From Pseudoxanthomonas sp. YR558 (GTDB lineage: Bacteria; Pseudomonadota; Gammaproteobacteria; Xanthomonadales; Xanthomonadaceae), in assembly GCF_900116385.1 (NCBI RefSeq), contig NZ_FPCI01000001.1, forward strand, positions 806,001 to 870,000: DNA of 64,000 bases, given 5' to 3'. Numbering within the stretch: the first letter of the stretch is position 1; each line of letters starts with the position of its first letter. Position numbers and translations under genes: made by a program. Below, in pieces: positions 24,393-33,477 of the stretch. The notes under the pieces are model-generated. The model saw only the letters and a list, made by a program, of their open reading frames with translations. It was not told the origin of the DNA and made no database searches.

Positions 24393-25406
24393 TCAGTCGA
24401 TGAAGCCCAACGCGTCGGGTTCGCGCCCGGTCACCCAGTAGTCGATGACCTGCCAACGCTGCGTATCGATCACGGCGATACGGTCGCCGCCGCTGATGGC
24501 CACGTAGGCACGTGGGCGGTCCGCGGCCACCACGACGCCGATAGGCAACGCGGCGTTGCCGAGCATGGTGGGCTGGTACGCCATGTCCTCGCGAGAGAGC
24601 GCGACCGTCGCTACCGGCACCTTGGTGCGCGCATTGAACACGGCCAGCGTGGCCGCGCGCGCATTGGTGACGAAGGCCAGCGCGCCATCCGCGGAGAAGG
24701 CCACACGGATCGGAAAGCCCTTGCTGCTCATCCGACGCTTGACCGCGAGCGTCCGCGGGTCGTGCACGGTCAGCGTGCCGTCCTCGCGGTTGGTCACCCA
24801 GACTTCGGTGCCGTCCGGCCGAACGGCCACGCCCTCGGCGCCCTTGCCGGCGGGTTTTTCGATCCTCGCGCCCGTGGCCAGGTCGATCCGACTGATTGTC
24901 CCGGCCTGGATCTTGGTCAGGTAAGCCACCTGCCCGTCCGGCGCCAACGCCAGCATGTGCCCGGTGCCGCCGCCGACATCGATGCTGCGCTCGACCTCGC
25001 CCGATGCCACATCCACGACCACCAGGCTGGCGGTCGCCTCCGTGGTGACCAGCACGCGGCGCCCGTCGGCCAGGAAGCGGACGCCATGCGGCGCGCTGTG
25101 CTGGCCCAGGTCGATGGTGCGCGTCGGCTTGCCGCTTACCAGATCCAGCACCGAGAGTGTGTTGCCCGACTTCGCGCCGCCGTAGTTCGTCACTACGGCG
25201 AGGCGCCCATCCGGCGCCACCGCGATCTCATGCGGCGCCTCGCCAGTCCGGTACTCGCCGATCCGGCGGCCATCGCGCAAGGAAAGACGCCAGACCGTAT
25301 CGTCCGACTTGTTGCCAACCAGCAGTTCCGCCGAGTGCGCCGCGGGCGCGCCCACGCTCCCCAGCGCGATCAAGAGCCCCAAGACGAATCGACGAAGCAC
25401 GCTCAT
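24393..25406 (-). CDS. YncE-like beta-propeller protein, exported
   Basis: This 337-residue protein has a signal peptide (cleavage after PAAHS, about residue 25) and repeated beta-propeller blades with the VAPDG / VRPDG / FSADG pattern spaced about 40 residues, as in YncE/NHL-type seven-bladed propellers. It is likely a periplasmic binding protein. Its start overlaps the moaE stop by 4 bases, so it is the last gene of the moa string. Whether it has anything to do with molybdenum cofactor is unknown. Confidence 0.85.
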   Translation of the reverse strand: MSVLRRFVLGLLIALGSVGAPAAHSAELLVGNKSDDTVWRLSLRDGRRIGEYRTGEAPHEIAVAPDGRLAVVTNYGGAKSGNTLSVLDLVSGKPTRTIDLGQHSAPHGVRFLADGRRVLVTTEATASLVVVDVASGEVERSIDVGGGTGHMLALAPDGQVAYLTKIQAGTISRIDLATGARIEKPAGKGAEGVAVRPDGTEVWVTNREDGTLTVHDPRTLAVKRRMSSKGFPIRVAFSADGALAFVTNARAATLAVFNARTKVPVATVALSREDMAYQPTMLGNAALPIGVVVAADRPRAYVAISGGDRIAVIDTQRWQVIDYWVTGREPDALGFID

Positions 25407-25831
25407 GGGCCATCCGCCACGGGATGCAGCCAGTCGGCATCTCCTTCGCGATAGTGCTCGCGTTTCCAGATCGGCACGCGCTGCTTCACTTCATCGATGA
25501 TGTAGCGGCACGCATCGAATGCCGCACCCCGATGTGCGGCGCTCACCCCGACCCATACCGCCAGGTCGCCGATCGCCAGCGCGCCGACGCGGTGCGCACA
25601 GCACGCCGCCAGCACGTCGAAGCGCTCCATCGCCTCGGCGACGATCCGCTCGCCTTCACGCTCGGCCAGTGCGCCATACGCTTCGTAGTCCAGTCCGTCC
25701 ACCGCACGACCGGCATGGTGGTCGCGGACCCAACCTTCGAACGTTGCATGGCCACCCGCGCGCGGATCGCGCAGGTCGACTCCCAGCTGGGCGACATCCA
25801 GCGGTTCCGAGGAAAGAAGGAAACGGGGCAC
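25403..25831 (-). CDS. moaE: Molybdopterin synthase catalytic subunit MoaE
   Basis: MoaE transfers sulfur from MoaD thiocarboxylate to precursor Z (cPMP), making molybdopterin. The 142-residue protein shows the family blocks GGHATFEGWVRDHHAGR (residues 27-43), LDYEAY, the AHRVGALAIGD strand and the active-site region SAAHRGAAFDACRYIIDEVKQRVPIWKRE with the catalytic Lys. It follows moaD by 3 bases in a tightly packed moaA-C-D-E string. Confidence 0.96.
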   Translation of the reverse strand: MPRFLLSSEPLDVAQLGVDLRDPRAGGHATFEGWVRDHHAGRAVDGLDYEAYGALAEREGERIVAEAMERFDVLAACCAHRVGALAIGDLAVWVGVSAAHRGAAFDACRYIIDEVKQRVPIWKREHYREGDADWLHPVADGP

Positions 25832-25834
25832 GCC

Positions 25835-26080
25835 TCAGCCTCCGCTCACAGGCGGGATGAAGGCGACCTCGCTGCCTGCCCGCAGCGGATCCTGCCAGCG
25901 CGCGAATTCGCCATCGACGGCGACACGCAGGTGTTCTCGCGGCCACGCGATACCGTGGCGGGCCTGGATCTCCGCGTAGAGATTTGCCAGGTCGACCGCT
26001 GCGGTGCTCACCGCTTCGCTTGCGACACCGGTGCGCTCACGCAGGCTGGCGAAGTACAGCAGGGTGAGGGTGACACTCAT
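25835..26080 (-). CDS. moaD: Molybdopterin synthase sulfur carrier MoaD
   Basis: An 81-residue ubiquitin-fold protein ending in the required Gly-Gly, which becomes the thiocarboxylate that donates sulfur. The N-terminal [14 protein letters not shown] and C-terminal [11 protein letters not shown] are diagnostic. The start is ATG 26080, overlapping the moaC stop (ATGA); the longer frame to 26917 is a shadow of moaC and moaA. Confidence 0.96.
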   Translation of the reverse strand: MSVTLTLLYFASLRERTGVASEAVSTAAVDLANLYAEIQARHGIAWPREHLRVAVDGEFARWQDPLRAGSEVAFIPPVSGG

Positions 26081-26559
26081 CGCGACCCCACATCGCGCTT
26101 GCCGCCGCGCTTGGCCACCAGCTTCGCCGGGCCCAATACGATGGCGTGCGACAGCGCCTTGCACATGTCGTACACCGTCAGCGCGGCAACGGTCGCGCCG
26201 GTGAGCGCCTCCATCTCCACGCCGGTGCGGTGCACCGTGCGGACCTCGCACTCGATCAGCAGCGCACTCTCGCCGTCCCAGTCGACGGACAAGCGACAGC
26301 CGTCGATGGGAAACGGGTGGCAGAACGGAATCAGTTCGTGCGTGCGCTTGACCGCCATCGTGCCGGCGATGATCGCCGTATCGACGATGCCGCCCTTGGC
26401 GCTGCGCAGCCCGTTGCGCTTCAGCTGGCGCGCGACATCGGCGGGAAAGCGCACGCGGCACGTCGCCCGCGCCTCGCGCGCCGTGACGGCCTTGCCTGAC
26501 ACGTCCACCATCGCGGGCCGGCCGGCGGCGTCGAGGTGGGTCAATGCGGTACGGGGCAT
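26077..26559 (-). CDS. moaC: Cyclic pyranopterin monophosphate synthase MoaC
   Basis: MoaC turns the MoaA product into cPMP. The 160-residue protein carries [16 protein letters not shown] (residues 17-32), [18 protein letters not shown] (with the conserved His and Lys), [21 protein letters not shown] and a C-terminal KSGGK-like tail (VAKRGGKRD). Length is normal. It lies 18 bases after moaA and overlaps moaD. Confidence 0.97.
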   Translation of the reverse strand: MPRTALTHLDAAGRPAMVDVSGKAVTAREARATCRVRFPADVARQLKRNGLRSAKGGIVDTAIIAGTMAVKRTHELIPFCHPFPIDGCRLSVDWDGESALLIECEVRTVHRTGVEMEALTGATVAALTVYDMCKALSHAIVLGPAKLVAKRGGKRDVGSR

Positions 26560-26577
26560 GCGGGTCCTGGGGGCAAA

Positions 26578-27591
26578 TCAACCGCCGATAAGATACATCT
26601 CGACACGGCGCCGGTCCCGCACTTCCGGGCGACCTCGCAGTTCGCTGTAGCGATCGCCGCGCGCCGACCACAAACCGGCCACGTGCGCCGCCAGCGCGTC
26701 CTCCCCCTGCGCCACGATCGCGCGCAGGTCGGCGCCGTCCGAGGCGAACAGGCAGGTGAACAGCCGCCCGTCCGCCGACACGCGTGCGCGGTGACAATCG
26801 CCGCAGAAAGGGGTGCTGACCGAGCTGACGAAACCGACTTCGCCGCCACCGTCGTCGAATGCGTAGCGCTCGGCCACTTCGCCGCGGTACTCGGCCTGCA
26901 GCGGGTGCAGCGGCCAACGCGCGCCGATGCGATCGCGCAGTACCGATGACGGAACCATCTTCTCCACCCGCCAGTCGTTGCTGTCGCCCACATCCATGAA
27001 CTCGATGAAGCGCACCACGTGTCCGGTGCCGCGAAAACGCTCGACCAGCGGAAGCACTTCCGCTTCGTTGACGCCACGCTGCACGACCGCGTTGATCTTC
27101 AACCGCGAGAACCCAGCGGCGATGGCGGCATCAATGCCGGCCAGCACGTCGCCGACCTGTCCGCGCTGGCCCGACATCGCGGCGAACACCTCCGGGTCCA
27201 GCGCATCCAGACTGACGGTGATGCGCCGCAGCCCGGCGTCGTGCAGGGCCTGCGCCTGGTGCGCCAACAGCACCCCGTTGGTGGTCAGCGCGATGTCCTC
27301 CAATCCGGGAATGGCGGCCAGACGACGGACGAGCTCGGGCAGGCGCTTGCGCAGCAGCGGCTCGCCGCCGGTCAGGCGAAGCTTGCGCATGCCGAGCCGC
27401 ACGAAAGCTCGGACCAGGATCTCGATCTCGTCGAAGGACAGCCGTTGCGAGGCGTCGGTGCCGTAATCCTCGGGCACCCTGTCCGCCGGCATGCAGTAGC
27501 CGCAACGGAAATTGCACGCGTCGATCACCGACAGCCGCAGGTCGTGCAGAGGACGCCTCAACAGGTCGTGCGGCAGCAACGGCGCGTTCAC
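26578..27591 (-). CDS. moaA: GTP 3',8-cyclase MoaA (radical SAM)
   Basis: MoaA makes the first molybdenum-cofactor intermediate from GTP. The radical SAM cluster motif CNFRCGYC places Cys26, Cys30 and Cys33; the second cluster lies in FCGDCHRARVSADGRLFTC; the protein ends with the functional Gly-Gly. At 337 residues it is full length. Its start overlaps the upstream MBL hydrolase stop by 4 bases, so the moa genes are continuous with the kdkA-MBL pair. Confidence 0.97.
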   Translation of the reverse strand: MNAPLLPHDLLRRPLHDLRLSVIDACNFRCGYCMPADRVPEDYGTDASQRLSFDEIEILVRAFVRLGMRKLRLTGGEPLLRKRLPELVRRLAAIPGLEDIALTTNGVLLAHQAQALHDAGLRRITVSLDALDPEVFAAMSGQRGQVGDVLAGIDAAIAAGFSRLKINAVVQRGVNEAEVLPLVERFRGTGHVVRFIEFMDVGDSNDWRVEKMVPSSVLRDRIGARWPLHPLQAEYRGEVAERYAFDDGGGEVGFVSSVSTPFCGDCHRARVSADGRLFTCLFASDGADLRAIVAQGEDALAAHVAGLWSARGDRYSELRGRPEVRDRRRVEMYLIGG

Positions 27592-28340
27592 GGCAGTGCG
27601 ACGACCGATGGCAGCGACAAGACGATACCCTCGCCAGGCATCGCAATCCGGTGTCCGCGCGCGCGCAGCGCCTCGCCATCGCCGGCGCTGGCGTAGTGGT
27701 AGAGCACGCAGCGGGCCAGCAGTTCCGGCGAGTATTCGCGCTCCAGATCCTCGATGCCGCTGTGCGAGGGATTGCCGTGCAGGCCGCAGTCGTGCGCGAT
27801 CAACTCACCGGCATCCGCGTGGCGCGCCAGCATCTCCGGGATCGGCCGCGTGTCGCCCGTCCAGACGACGCTGCCGCGCAATCGCAGGCCGAATGCCGTC
27901 TCCGGCCAATGGTGACGCACGGGGAACACCTCCAGGCGCTGCCCGTCGTGCCAGAACGCATCGCCCACCGGAACCAGCTGGAACGCATCCCAGAAGTTCG
28001 CACCGCCCTCGGCCAGCACGTTCGGATAGCTGGCAATGCGCTGGTGCAACAGCGGGACCAGGGGCGCGGGCACGTACAGGCGAACCTTGCCGCGCCGTGC
28101 CGGATCGAAATAGCTCGAGACGAACAGCCGTTCCATCCCGGCCACGTGGTCCAGGTGCAAGTGGGTGATGAAGAGGGCGTCGGGCATGTCGCCGTAGCGC
28201 GCGTGATACGCAGTCAGGCCCTCGCCACCACAGTCGATGGTCAGCCAGGGCCTGCCGCCGCGTTCGAGGGTGGCCATAGCCGAACCTAGTTCGACCGCGC
28301 TGGCGTTGCCTACGCCATGAAAACGCAGCACCCACGTCAT
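27588..28340 (-). CDS. MBL-fold metal-dependent hydrolase (RNase Z/AtsA-like)
   Basis: The start is ATG 28340 (MTWVLRFHGVGNASA), not the long frame to 28505, which runs through kdkA. The 250-residue protein has the metal-binding motif THLHLDHVAG, a GDTRPIPE aspartate motif and a late His near AHDC, as in the ElaC/RNase Z and arylsulfatase-like branch of the metallo-beta-lactamase fold. It lacks the long tRNA-binding exosite of RNase Z, so the substrate is open. It starts 1 base after the kdkA stop and overlaps moaA. Confidence 0.85.
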   Translation of the reverse strand: MTWVLRFHGVGNASAVELGSAMATLERGGRPWLTIDCGGEGLTAYHARYGDMPDALFITHLHLDHVAGMERLFVSSYFDPARRGKVRLYVPAPLVPLLHQRIASYPNVLAEGGANFWDAFQLVPVGDAFWHDGQRLEVFPVRHHWPETAFGLRLRGSVVWTGDTRPIPEMLARHADAGELIAHDCGLHGNPSHSGIEDLEREYSPELLARCVLYHYASAGDGEALRARGHRIAMPGEGIVLSLPSVVALP

Positions 28341-28341
28341 C

Positions 28342-29091
28342 TCAATAGCCCCGCGACCAGGCGTGGTCGTAGGCGCGACGCAGGTGGGCGAACTCCACGC
28401 CGACCTGTTCGACGCTGCGCGCGCCCCGCAGCTTGAGCAGCGAGCGCTTGAGACGCGCCAGATTCTGCTCCCGCCACGCGGTTGCCGGTATCCGCAGGCG
28501 CCCACGGTCGAAATCGATCAGCCAGCCGTGGCCGGCGCCATCGAACAGGATGTTCTGCGCATTGAGATCCGCGTGATCCAGGCCGGCGCGGTGGAAGCGC
28601 GCCACCAACCGGCCCGTGCTTTCCCACGGCGCCCGGCTTTCGTCCTGCGAGGCGATGTCGGCCAGCGTGCGGACGTCCATCAACCGTTCCACCATGATGG
28701 CGGCGCGGTAGAACATGCCGTCGCGCACGTAGCTGGCGGCGACGGGGCGCGGTACTGGCAGGCCGCGCGCCAGCAACGCGCGGGTCAGGCGGAATTCGGC
28801 GAAACTGCGCGTGCGGTCCGGGCCGTGCCAGAGGTAGCGATCCTGGCTGAAGCGCGAGGCCAGGCCCCCGCGGCGGTAGTGGCGCAGCACACACTGGCTG
28901 GAGGGCGCATCGATGAACCAGGCCCCTCCCCGGCCACCGCTGTCGACGGGCCGGGCGCGCTCGCCCCACTTTTCAGGCAGGAACCAGTCGGGATCCGCTT
29001 GCCGCAGGTGTTTGCGGTCGAACAGAATCGCACCGTATCCGCTGCCTTCGCGGAACGGCGTCAGGGATTCCGAGGCGTCAAAACCGACCAT
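28342..29091 (-). CDS. kdkA: 3-deoxy-D-manno-octulosonic acid kinase
   Basis: KdkA phosphorylates Kdo in the lipopolysaccharide inner core. The 249-residue protein has the kinase-like fold: [10 protein letters not shown] glycine-rich region (about 53-62), the catalytic loop [13 protein letters not shown] (about 172-184) and the metal-binding IDFDRG (about 192-197). Length and blocks agree with Xanthomonadaceae KdkA. Its start is only 19 bases from the divergent glycosyltransferase, so the two LPS genes must share a very compact control region. Confidence 0.92.
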   Translation of the reverse strand: MVGFDASESLTPFREGSGYGAILFDRKHLRQADPDWFLPEKWGERARPVDSGGRGGAWFIDAPSSQCVLRHYRRGGLASRFSQDRYLWHGPDRTRSFAEFRLTRALLARGLPVPRPVAASYVRDGMFYRAAIMVERLMDVRTLADIASQDESRAPWESTGRLVARFHRAGLDHADLNAQNILFDGAGHGWLIDFDRGRLRIPATAWREQNLARLKRSLLKLRGARSVEQVGVEFAHLRRAYDHAWSRGY

Positions 29092-29110
29092 CCAGCGAGT
29101 CTAACAACAC

Positions 29111-30157
29111 TTGTCCACGATTCCCCAATCGCTCTGCCTGCTCCGCCTGTCCGCACTCGGCGACGTGACCCATGTCGTACCGCTGGTGCGCACCTTGCAG
29201 CGGCACTGGCCGCAGACCCGCTTGCACTGGGTGATCGACAAGGGTGGCTTCAAACTGCTCGAGGGGCTGGAGGGCGTGGCCTTCCACACCTACGACAAGA
29301 AGACGGGACTGGCCGGCATGCGCGCCCTGCGCGCGGAACTGCCTGCCGAAGGTTTCGATGCGCTGCTGCAGATGCAGGTGGCGCTGCGCGCCAACCTGCT
29401 ATCGGCGTTCATCCGTGCACGCCGCCGGATCGGCTACGACCGAAGCCGTTCCAAGGACCTGCACGGACTGGTGATCAACGAGCGCATCCCGGACCGTCCG
29501 GGCATCCACGTGCTTGATGCGATCGGCAGTTTTTGCGAACCCCTGGGCTTTACGCAGGACGCCGTGACGTGGGATCTCCCGGTTCCAGAAGACGCGCACG
29601 CGTGGGCCGCGGCGCAGTGGCCGGCGGACGGCCAGCGCACTCTGATGATCTCGCCTTGCTCCAGCCACGAACGCCGCAACTGGTATGCCGACCGCTACGC
29701 CGCGCTTGCCGACCATGCGGCTGCGCAGGACTGGCGCGTGGTGCTGTGCGGCGGTCGCAGCGACCTGGAACGCCGCACGGCCGATGCCATCCTGGCCGCC
29801 ATGCAGGCACCTGCGCTCGATCTGGTCGGCAAGGACACCCTGAAGCAACTGCCTGCCCTGCTCGCCCGCGCCGACCTGGTGGTGACGCCGGACTCCGGCC
29901 CCATGCACATCGCCAATGCGATGGGCAGTGCGGTGCTCGGCCTGCATGCCGCCAGCAATCCGAGGCGCAGCGGCCCCTATTCCACCGTCCGCTACTGCGT
30001 GGACCGCTATGACGATGCCGCGCGCAAGTACCGCGGCAAGCCGGCCGTCGAGCTCCCTTGGGGCACCAAGATCGAGCACGACGGCGTGATGGAGCTGATA
30101 TCCGTGGAAGATGCGGTGGCGGCGTTCGAGCGGCGTCGCGCCGATCTGGACGGCTGA
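29111..30157 (+). CDS. Glycosyltransferase family 9 (heptosyltransferase-like)
   Basis: This 348-residue protein has the GT9 N-terminal LCLLRLSALGDVTHVVPL, a KDLHGL block and the C-terminal donor site TPDSGPMHIANAMG. GT9 enzymes add ADP-heptose to the LPS core. The only start that keeps the N-terminal Rossmann strand is TTG 29111. The divergent neighbour kdkA supports an LPS-core role. I cannot tell WaaC, WaaF or WaaQ types apart. Confidence 0.88.
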   Translation: MSTIPQSLCLLRLSALGDVTHVVPLVRTLQRHWPQTRLHWVIDKGGFKLLEGLEGVAFHTYDKKTGLAGMRALRAELPAEGFDALLQMQVALRANLLSAFIRARRRIGYDRSRSKDLHGLVINERIPDRPGIHVLDAIGSFCEPLGFTQDAVTWDLPVPEDAHAWAAAQWPADGQRTLMISPCSSHERRNWYADRYAALADHAAAQDWRVVLCGGRSDLERRTADAILAAMQAPALDLVGKDTLKQLPALLARADLVVTPDSGPMHIANAMGSAVLGLHAASNPRRSGPYSTVRYCVDRYDDAARKYRGKPAVELPWGTKIEHDGVMELISVEDAVAAFERRRADLDG

Positions 30158-30161
30158 CATC

Positions 30162-31223
30162 ATGGACCTGGCCGATCTGCTCGGCGTCCGCTGGCCACTG
30201 CTCCAGGCGCCGATGGCGGGCGTACAGGGCAGCCGGCTGGCACTGGCGGTGTGCGAAGCCGGTGGACTCGGTGCCCTGCCTGCGGCCGCGTTGACGCCGG
30301 CGGCGCTCGATGCGGAGATCCAGCGACTGCGCTCGGCTACGGATCGCCCCTGGAACCTCAACTTCTTCTGCCACACACCACCCGCATCGGACGCGTCGCG
30401 AGAACAGGCATGGCGGCAGCGGCTGCGGCCCGACTACGAGCGGTTCAGCCTGGACGTCGAACGCATCGCGGCGACGCCCGGACGCCGGCCCTTCGATGCC
30501 GATGCGCTGGCGCTCGTGCAGGCGCATCGGCCGGCGGTGGTGAGCTTCCATTTCGGCCTGCCCACGGACGACCTGCTCGCCGGAGTCCGCGACGCAGGCT
30601 GCCGCGTGCTGGCCACCGCGACCACAACGGACGAGGCGCGCTGGCTGCAGGCGCGCGGGGTCGATGCGGTAATCGCGCAAGGCTGGGAAGCCGGTGGGCA
30701 TCGTGGTCATTTCCTGTCCGACAACCTGAGCCTGCAGGCAGACCTGTCGGCCCTGTTGCCGCGAATGGTCGCGGCCGTGGACGTACCGGTGATCGCTGCC
30801 GGCGGCATTGCGGATGCGCGTGGCGTCGCGGATGCAATGACGCTGGGCGCGGCAGGTGTGCAGATCGGCACGGCCTATCTGCTGTGCCCGGAAGCCGATA
30901 CCCGCGCAGTGCACCGGCAGGCGCTGCGCGAACCACGCACCACCGCGGTGACCAATGTCTTCACCGGCCGCCCGGCACGCGGCATCGTCAACCGGGCTAT
31001 GCGGTCCTGGGGCCCCTTGGCGGCCGACGCCCCCGCGTTCCCACTCGCGACGGCTTTCTCCGCACCATTGCGCGAGGCTGCAGAGGCGGAGGGCCTGGAC
31101 GATTACTCGCTGCTATGGGCCGGCCGGCAGTTCGCGGCGTGCCGCAACGCGCCCGCGGCGGAGATCACCGCGGGATTGATCCAGGGCTTCGGCCCGCGTC
31201 AGGACCCGGCGCCCGCCCGGTAG
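30162..31223 (+). CDS. Nitronate monooxygenase family flavoprotein
   Basis: The 353-residue protein starts at ATG 30162, 4 bases after the glycosyltransferase. It follows the FMN-dependent nitronate monooxygenase / 2-nitropropane dioxygenase pattern: PLLQAPMAGVQGSRLA at the N-terminus, VISFHFGLP-like strand, AQGWEAGGHRGH with the catalytic His, PVIAAGGIADARG and LGAAGVQIGTAYL. These enzymes detoxify nitronates; paralogues have other substrates. Its last 25 bases overlap the convergent DUF6165 gene. Confidence 0.92.
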   Translation: MDLADLLGVRWPLLQAPMAGVQGSRLALAVCEAGGLGALPAAALTPAALDAEIQRLRSATDRPWNLNFFCHTPPASDASREQAWRQRLRPDYERFSLDVERIAATPGRRPFDADALALVQAHRPAVVSFHFGLPTDDLLAGVRDAGCRVLATATTTDEARWLQARGVDAVIAQGWEAGGHRGHFLSDNLSLQADLSALLPRMVAAVDVPVIAAGGIADARGVADAMTLGAAGVQIGTAYLLCPEADTRAVHRQALREPRTTAVTNVFTGRPARGIVNRAMRSWGPLAADAPAFPLATAFSAPLREAAEAEGLDDYSLLWAGRQFAACRNAPAAEITAGLIQGFGPRQDPAPAR

Positions 31224-31606
31224 TCCTGGTACGACTTCTCTTCGACGTAGCTCGACCCCAGCGCGAGGTTGATCGCCTTCTTGATCCGGGCGCGCTCGTC
31301 GTTCTCGATGTACACGCTGCGCGCCAGCCGGACGAACGCATCGTCGAAGGCCTGCGCCTTCTCCTTCACACGCACCTCGTCCTCGATCTCCCACAAACGC
31401 TCGTTGACCGCTTTCAGCTGCGCGCGCAGCTCGACGATGCTGTTCCCTGCCGCAGGGTGCGCCATCCACGCCTGCTCGAGCGCGGTCAGTTCGTCGCGCA
31501 CATGGGCCAGCTTGGCCGGATCGCTCATGCGTTCGGACTTGATCTGCAGGATGGCGATCTTGTCGAGCAGCTCGCCGAAGGAGACGGGGACAAGGATCTC
31601 GGACAT
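31199..31606 (-). CDS. DUF6165 family protein
   Basis: The start is ATG 31606 (MSEILVPVSFGELLDKI); the longer frame adds an unlikely extension. The 135-residue protein is almost entirely helical with heptad-like charged repeats (EQAWMAHPAA, LRAQLKAVNERLWEIEDEVR) and ends SSYVEEKSYQDYR. This is the DUF6165 pattern, frequently found near LPS or heptosyltransferase genes, as here. Function unknown. It overlaps the nitronate monooxygenase gene at their 3' ends. Confidence 0.85.
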   Translation of the reverse strand: MSEILVPVSFGELLDKIAILQIKSERMSDPAKLAHVRDELTALEQAWMAHPAAGNSIVELRAQLKAVNERLWEIEDEVRVKEKAQAFDDAFVRLARSVYIENDERARIKKAINLALGSSYVEEKSYQDYRAGAGS

Positions 31607-31692
31607 GGGTCGGTTCCCGGCAAAGAAGGCCATTCTAGGACGCGCATCCCGCTGCAGCATCCGTGACATGCCCATCGGGGTCGTCACAACGC

Positions 31693-31716
31693 AAAAAGCC
31701 CCCTTTCGGGGGCTTT
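31693..31716. terminator. Terminator after tRNA-Ser(CGA)
   Basis: AAAGCCCCC/GGGGGCTTT hairpin with T-run in the leftward direction, just downstream of the tRNA. Confidence 0.85.
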
Positions 31717-31724
31717 CGCGAAAC

Positions 31725-31815
31725 TGGCGGAGAGGGAGGGATTCGAACCCTCGATACGCTATTAACGTATGCCTGATTTCGAGTCAGGTACATTCAACCA
31801 CTCTGCCACCTCTCC
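31725..31815 (-). tRNA. tRNA-Ser (anticodon CGA)
   Basis: A 91-nt class II tRNA with GGAGAGG/CCTCTCC acceptor, anticodon CGA in CTCGAAA, long variable arm and encoded CCA. The second serine tRNA of the window. Confidence 0.96.
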
Positions 31816-32031
31816 GGTGGCCCCGGACGTGTCCGGGGGCGTGAATCATACGTGGCGGGCCGCTTTCGGACAAGCCGAACGACGCCGATCCATGCGTTCG
31901 ATGGCACGCGAGCGCCTAACGATGAATCCCGACTGCCCTCGCGACACGGTTCGGCTTGCCGGTTGTCCTGTCCGTCCGGATCATTGCGTATGAACGGGTA
32001 GGCGAAATCCGTCCCCACAGCGCAGGACACC

Positions 32032-32736
32032 ATGATCGAATTCGGCCACATCTCCCACGTCGGCCTCCGCAGGGAGCTGAACGAGGACACCTATTACGGC
32101 GACAGCGAGCTGGGCCTGTGGCTGGTGGCCGACGGGATGGGCGGGCACGCCTGTGGCGAGGTGGCCAGCGCGCTGGCACGCGAAACCATCGTCCGCGAGG
32201 TTCGCGACGGCACGCCGCTGGCGCAGGCGATCCGGATCGCCGACGAGGAGATCATCCGCACCTCGCGCCGCCGCAACGACACGCTGCCGATGGGCACCAC
32301 GGTGGTGGCCGCCCGCATCCAGGGCAACCGCTTCGAAGTGGCCTGGGTCGGCGACAGCCGCGCGTACCTCTGGCGCGAGGGTCAACTGGCCCAACTGAGC
32401 CAGGACCACAGTTACGTCCAGGAACTCATCGCCCAGGGCGCACTGACCGCCGAACAGGCCCGCTCGCACCCGCATCGCAACGTCGTGACCCAGGCGCTGG
32501 GCGTCACCGACCCGAATCATCTGAACGTGGAAACGATGACGGGCGAGCTGCGCCCCGGCATGCAGCTTCTGCTCTGCAGCGACGGTCTGACCGAGGAAGT
32601 CGACGACCGCAGCATCGCCGTCACGCTCAAGCACGACGACTGCAGTGCGCAGGAATGCGTCGACACGCTGATCGCGGCCGCGCTGGATGGCGGTGGCTCG
32701 GACAACGTCACCGCGATTCTGGTGCGTTGCCACTGA
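32032..32736 (+). CDS. PP2C-family protein serine/threonine phosphatase
   Basis: This 234-residue protein is a complete bacterial PP2C (Stp1/PrpC-like). The metal-binding aspartates are visible in RRELNEDTYY, LVADGMGGHACGE, WVGDSRAYLW, LCSDGLTEEV and GGSDNVTAIL. Such enzymes reverse phosphorylation by Hanks-type kinases; no kinase gene is nearby. It converges with dnaQ, ending 6 bases from its stop. Confidence 0.93.
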   Translation: MIEFGHISHVGLRRELNEDTYYGDSELGLWLVADGMGGHACGEVASALARETIVREVRDGTPLAQAIRIADEEIIRTSRRRNDTLPMGTTVVAARIQGNRFEVAWVGDSRAYLWREGQLAQLSQDHSYVQELIAQGALTAEQARSHPHRNVVTQALGVTDPNHLNVETMTGELRPGMQLLLCSDGLTEEVDDRSIAVTLKHDDCSAQECVDTLIAAALDGGGSDNVTAILVRCH

Positions 32737-32742
32737 CTCCGA

Positions 32743-33477
32743 TCAGGCGCCGGCCTGCTCCAGTGCCGGCGGATCCCACAGGCACCGTCCTCCCGCCTTC
32801 TTCCGCAGTTTCTCCAGCCGGGCTTCATGCGCCGCCAATTCCTCATCGGTAACTGCCACGCGCGGGCGCTGCCCGGTGCTCGAGGTATCGAAGGCAATGA
32901 CCGCAGCGACGCTGGCACCCGCCGCCGTCTCTTCCGCCCCGCCGAAGCCGATCTCGCTCTGCCCGGCGGTCAGGTTCAGGTAGACGTCGCACAGTAGCTG
33001 GGCGTCGAGCAACGCGCCGTGGAGTTGGCGGTGGGTGTTGTCCACACCCAGGCGCTTGCACAACGCATCCAGCGAATTACGCTGACCGGGAAAGCGCTGG
33101 CGCGCCATCAGCAACGAATCCTCGACGGTAACGCGATCCGCCAGCCGTCCGTACCGTTCGCCGAGACGCGACAGTTCGTAGTCGAGGAAGCCGACGTCGA
33201 AGGCTGCGTTGTGGATCACGAGTTCGGCGCCTTCGATGAAGGCGAGGAACTCATCGGCGATGTCGGCAAATAACGGCTTATCGGACAGGAACTCCAGGCT
33301 CAGGCCGGTGACTTCGGCCGCACCCTGTTCGAACTCGCGCTGCGGGTTGATGTACTGGTGATAGGTTCGCCCGGTCGGCCGGCGTTCCAGCAATTCGACG
33401 CAGCCGATCTCGACGACCCGGTTGCCCTTCTTCCATTCCAGGCCGGTGGTTTCGGTATCGAGGATGATCTGGCGCAT
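32743..33477 (-). CDS. dnaQ: DNA polymerase III epsilon subunit (proofreading exonuclease)
   Basis: DnaQ is the 3'-5' proofreading exonuclease of the replicase. The 244-residue protein has ExoI LDTETTG (Asp7, Glu9), ExoII HNAAFDVGFLDYEL and ExoIII HRQLHGALLDAQLL with the catalytic His and Asp. The C-terminal tail (about 185-244) should carry the alpha-subunit binding segment. Its start adjoins the stop of the GNAT gene, and dnaQ next to rnhA is a common arrangement. Confidence 0.95.
   Translation of the reverse strand: MRQIILDTETTGLEWKKGNRVVEIGCVELLERRPTGRTYHQYINPQREFEQGAAEVTGLSLEFLSDKPLFADIADEFLAFIEGAELVIHNAAFDVGFLDYELSRLGERYGRLADRVTVEDSLLMARQRFPGQRNSLDALCKRLGVDNTHRQLHGALLDAQLLCDVYLNLTAGQSEIGFGGAEETAAGASVAAVIAFDTSSTGQRPRVAVTDEELAAHEARLEKLRKKAGGRCLWDPPALEQAGA

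Noticed and set aside
23904..25454. A 516-codon open frame on the plus strand across attR, ffs and the beta-propeller gene
   Set aside because: It runs through the 4.5S RNA gene and antisense to a real gene; low-complexity Arg/Ala/His composition.
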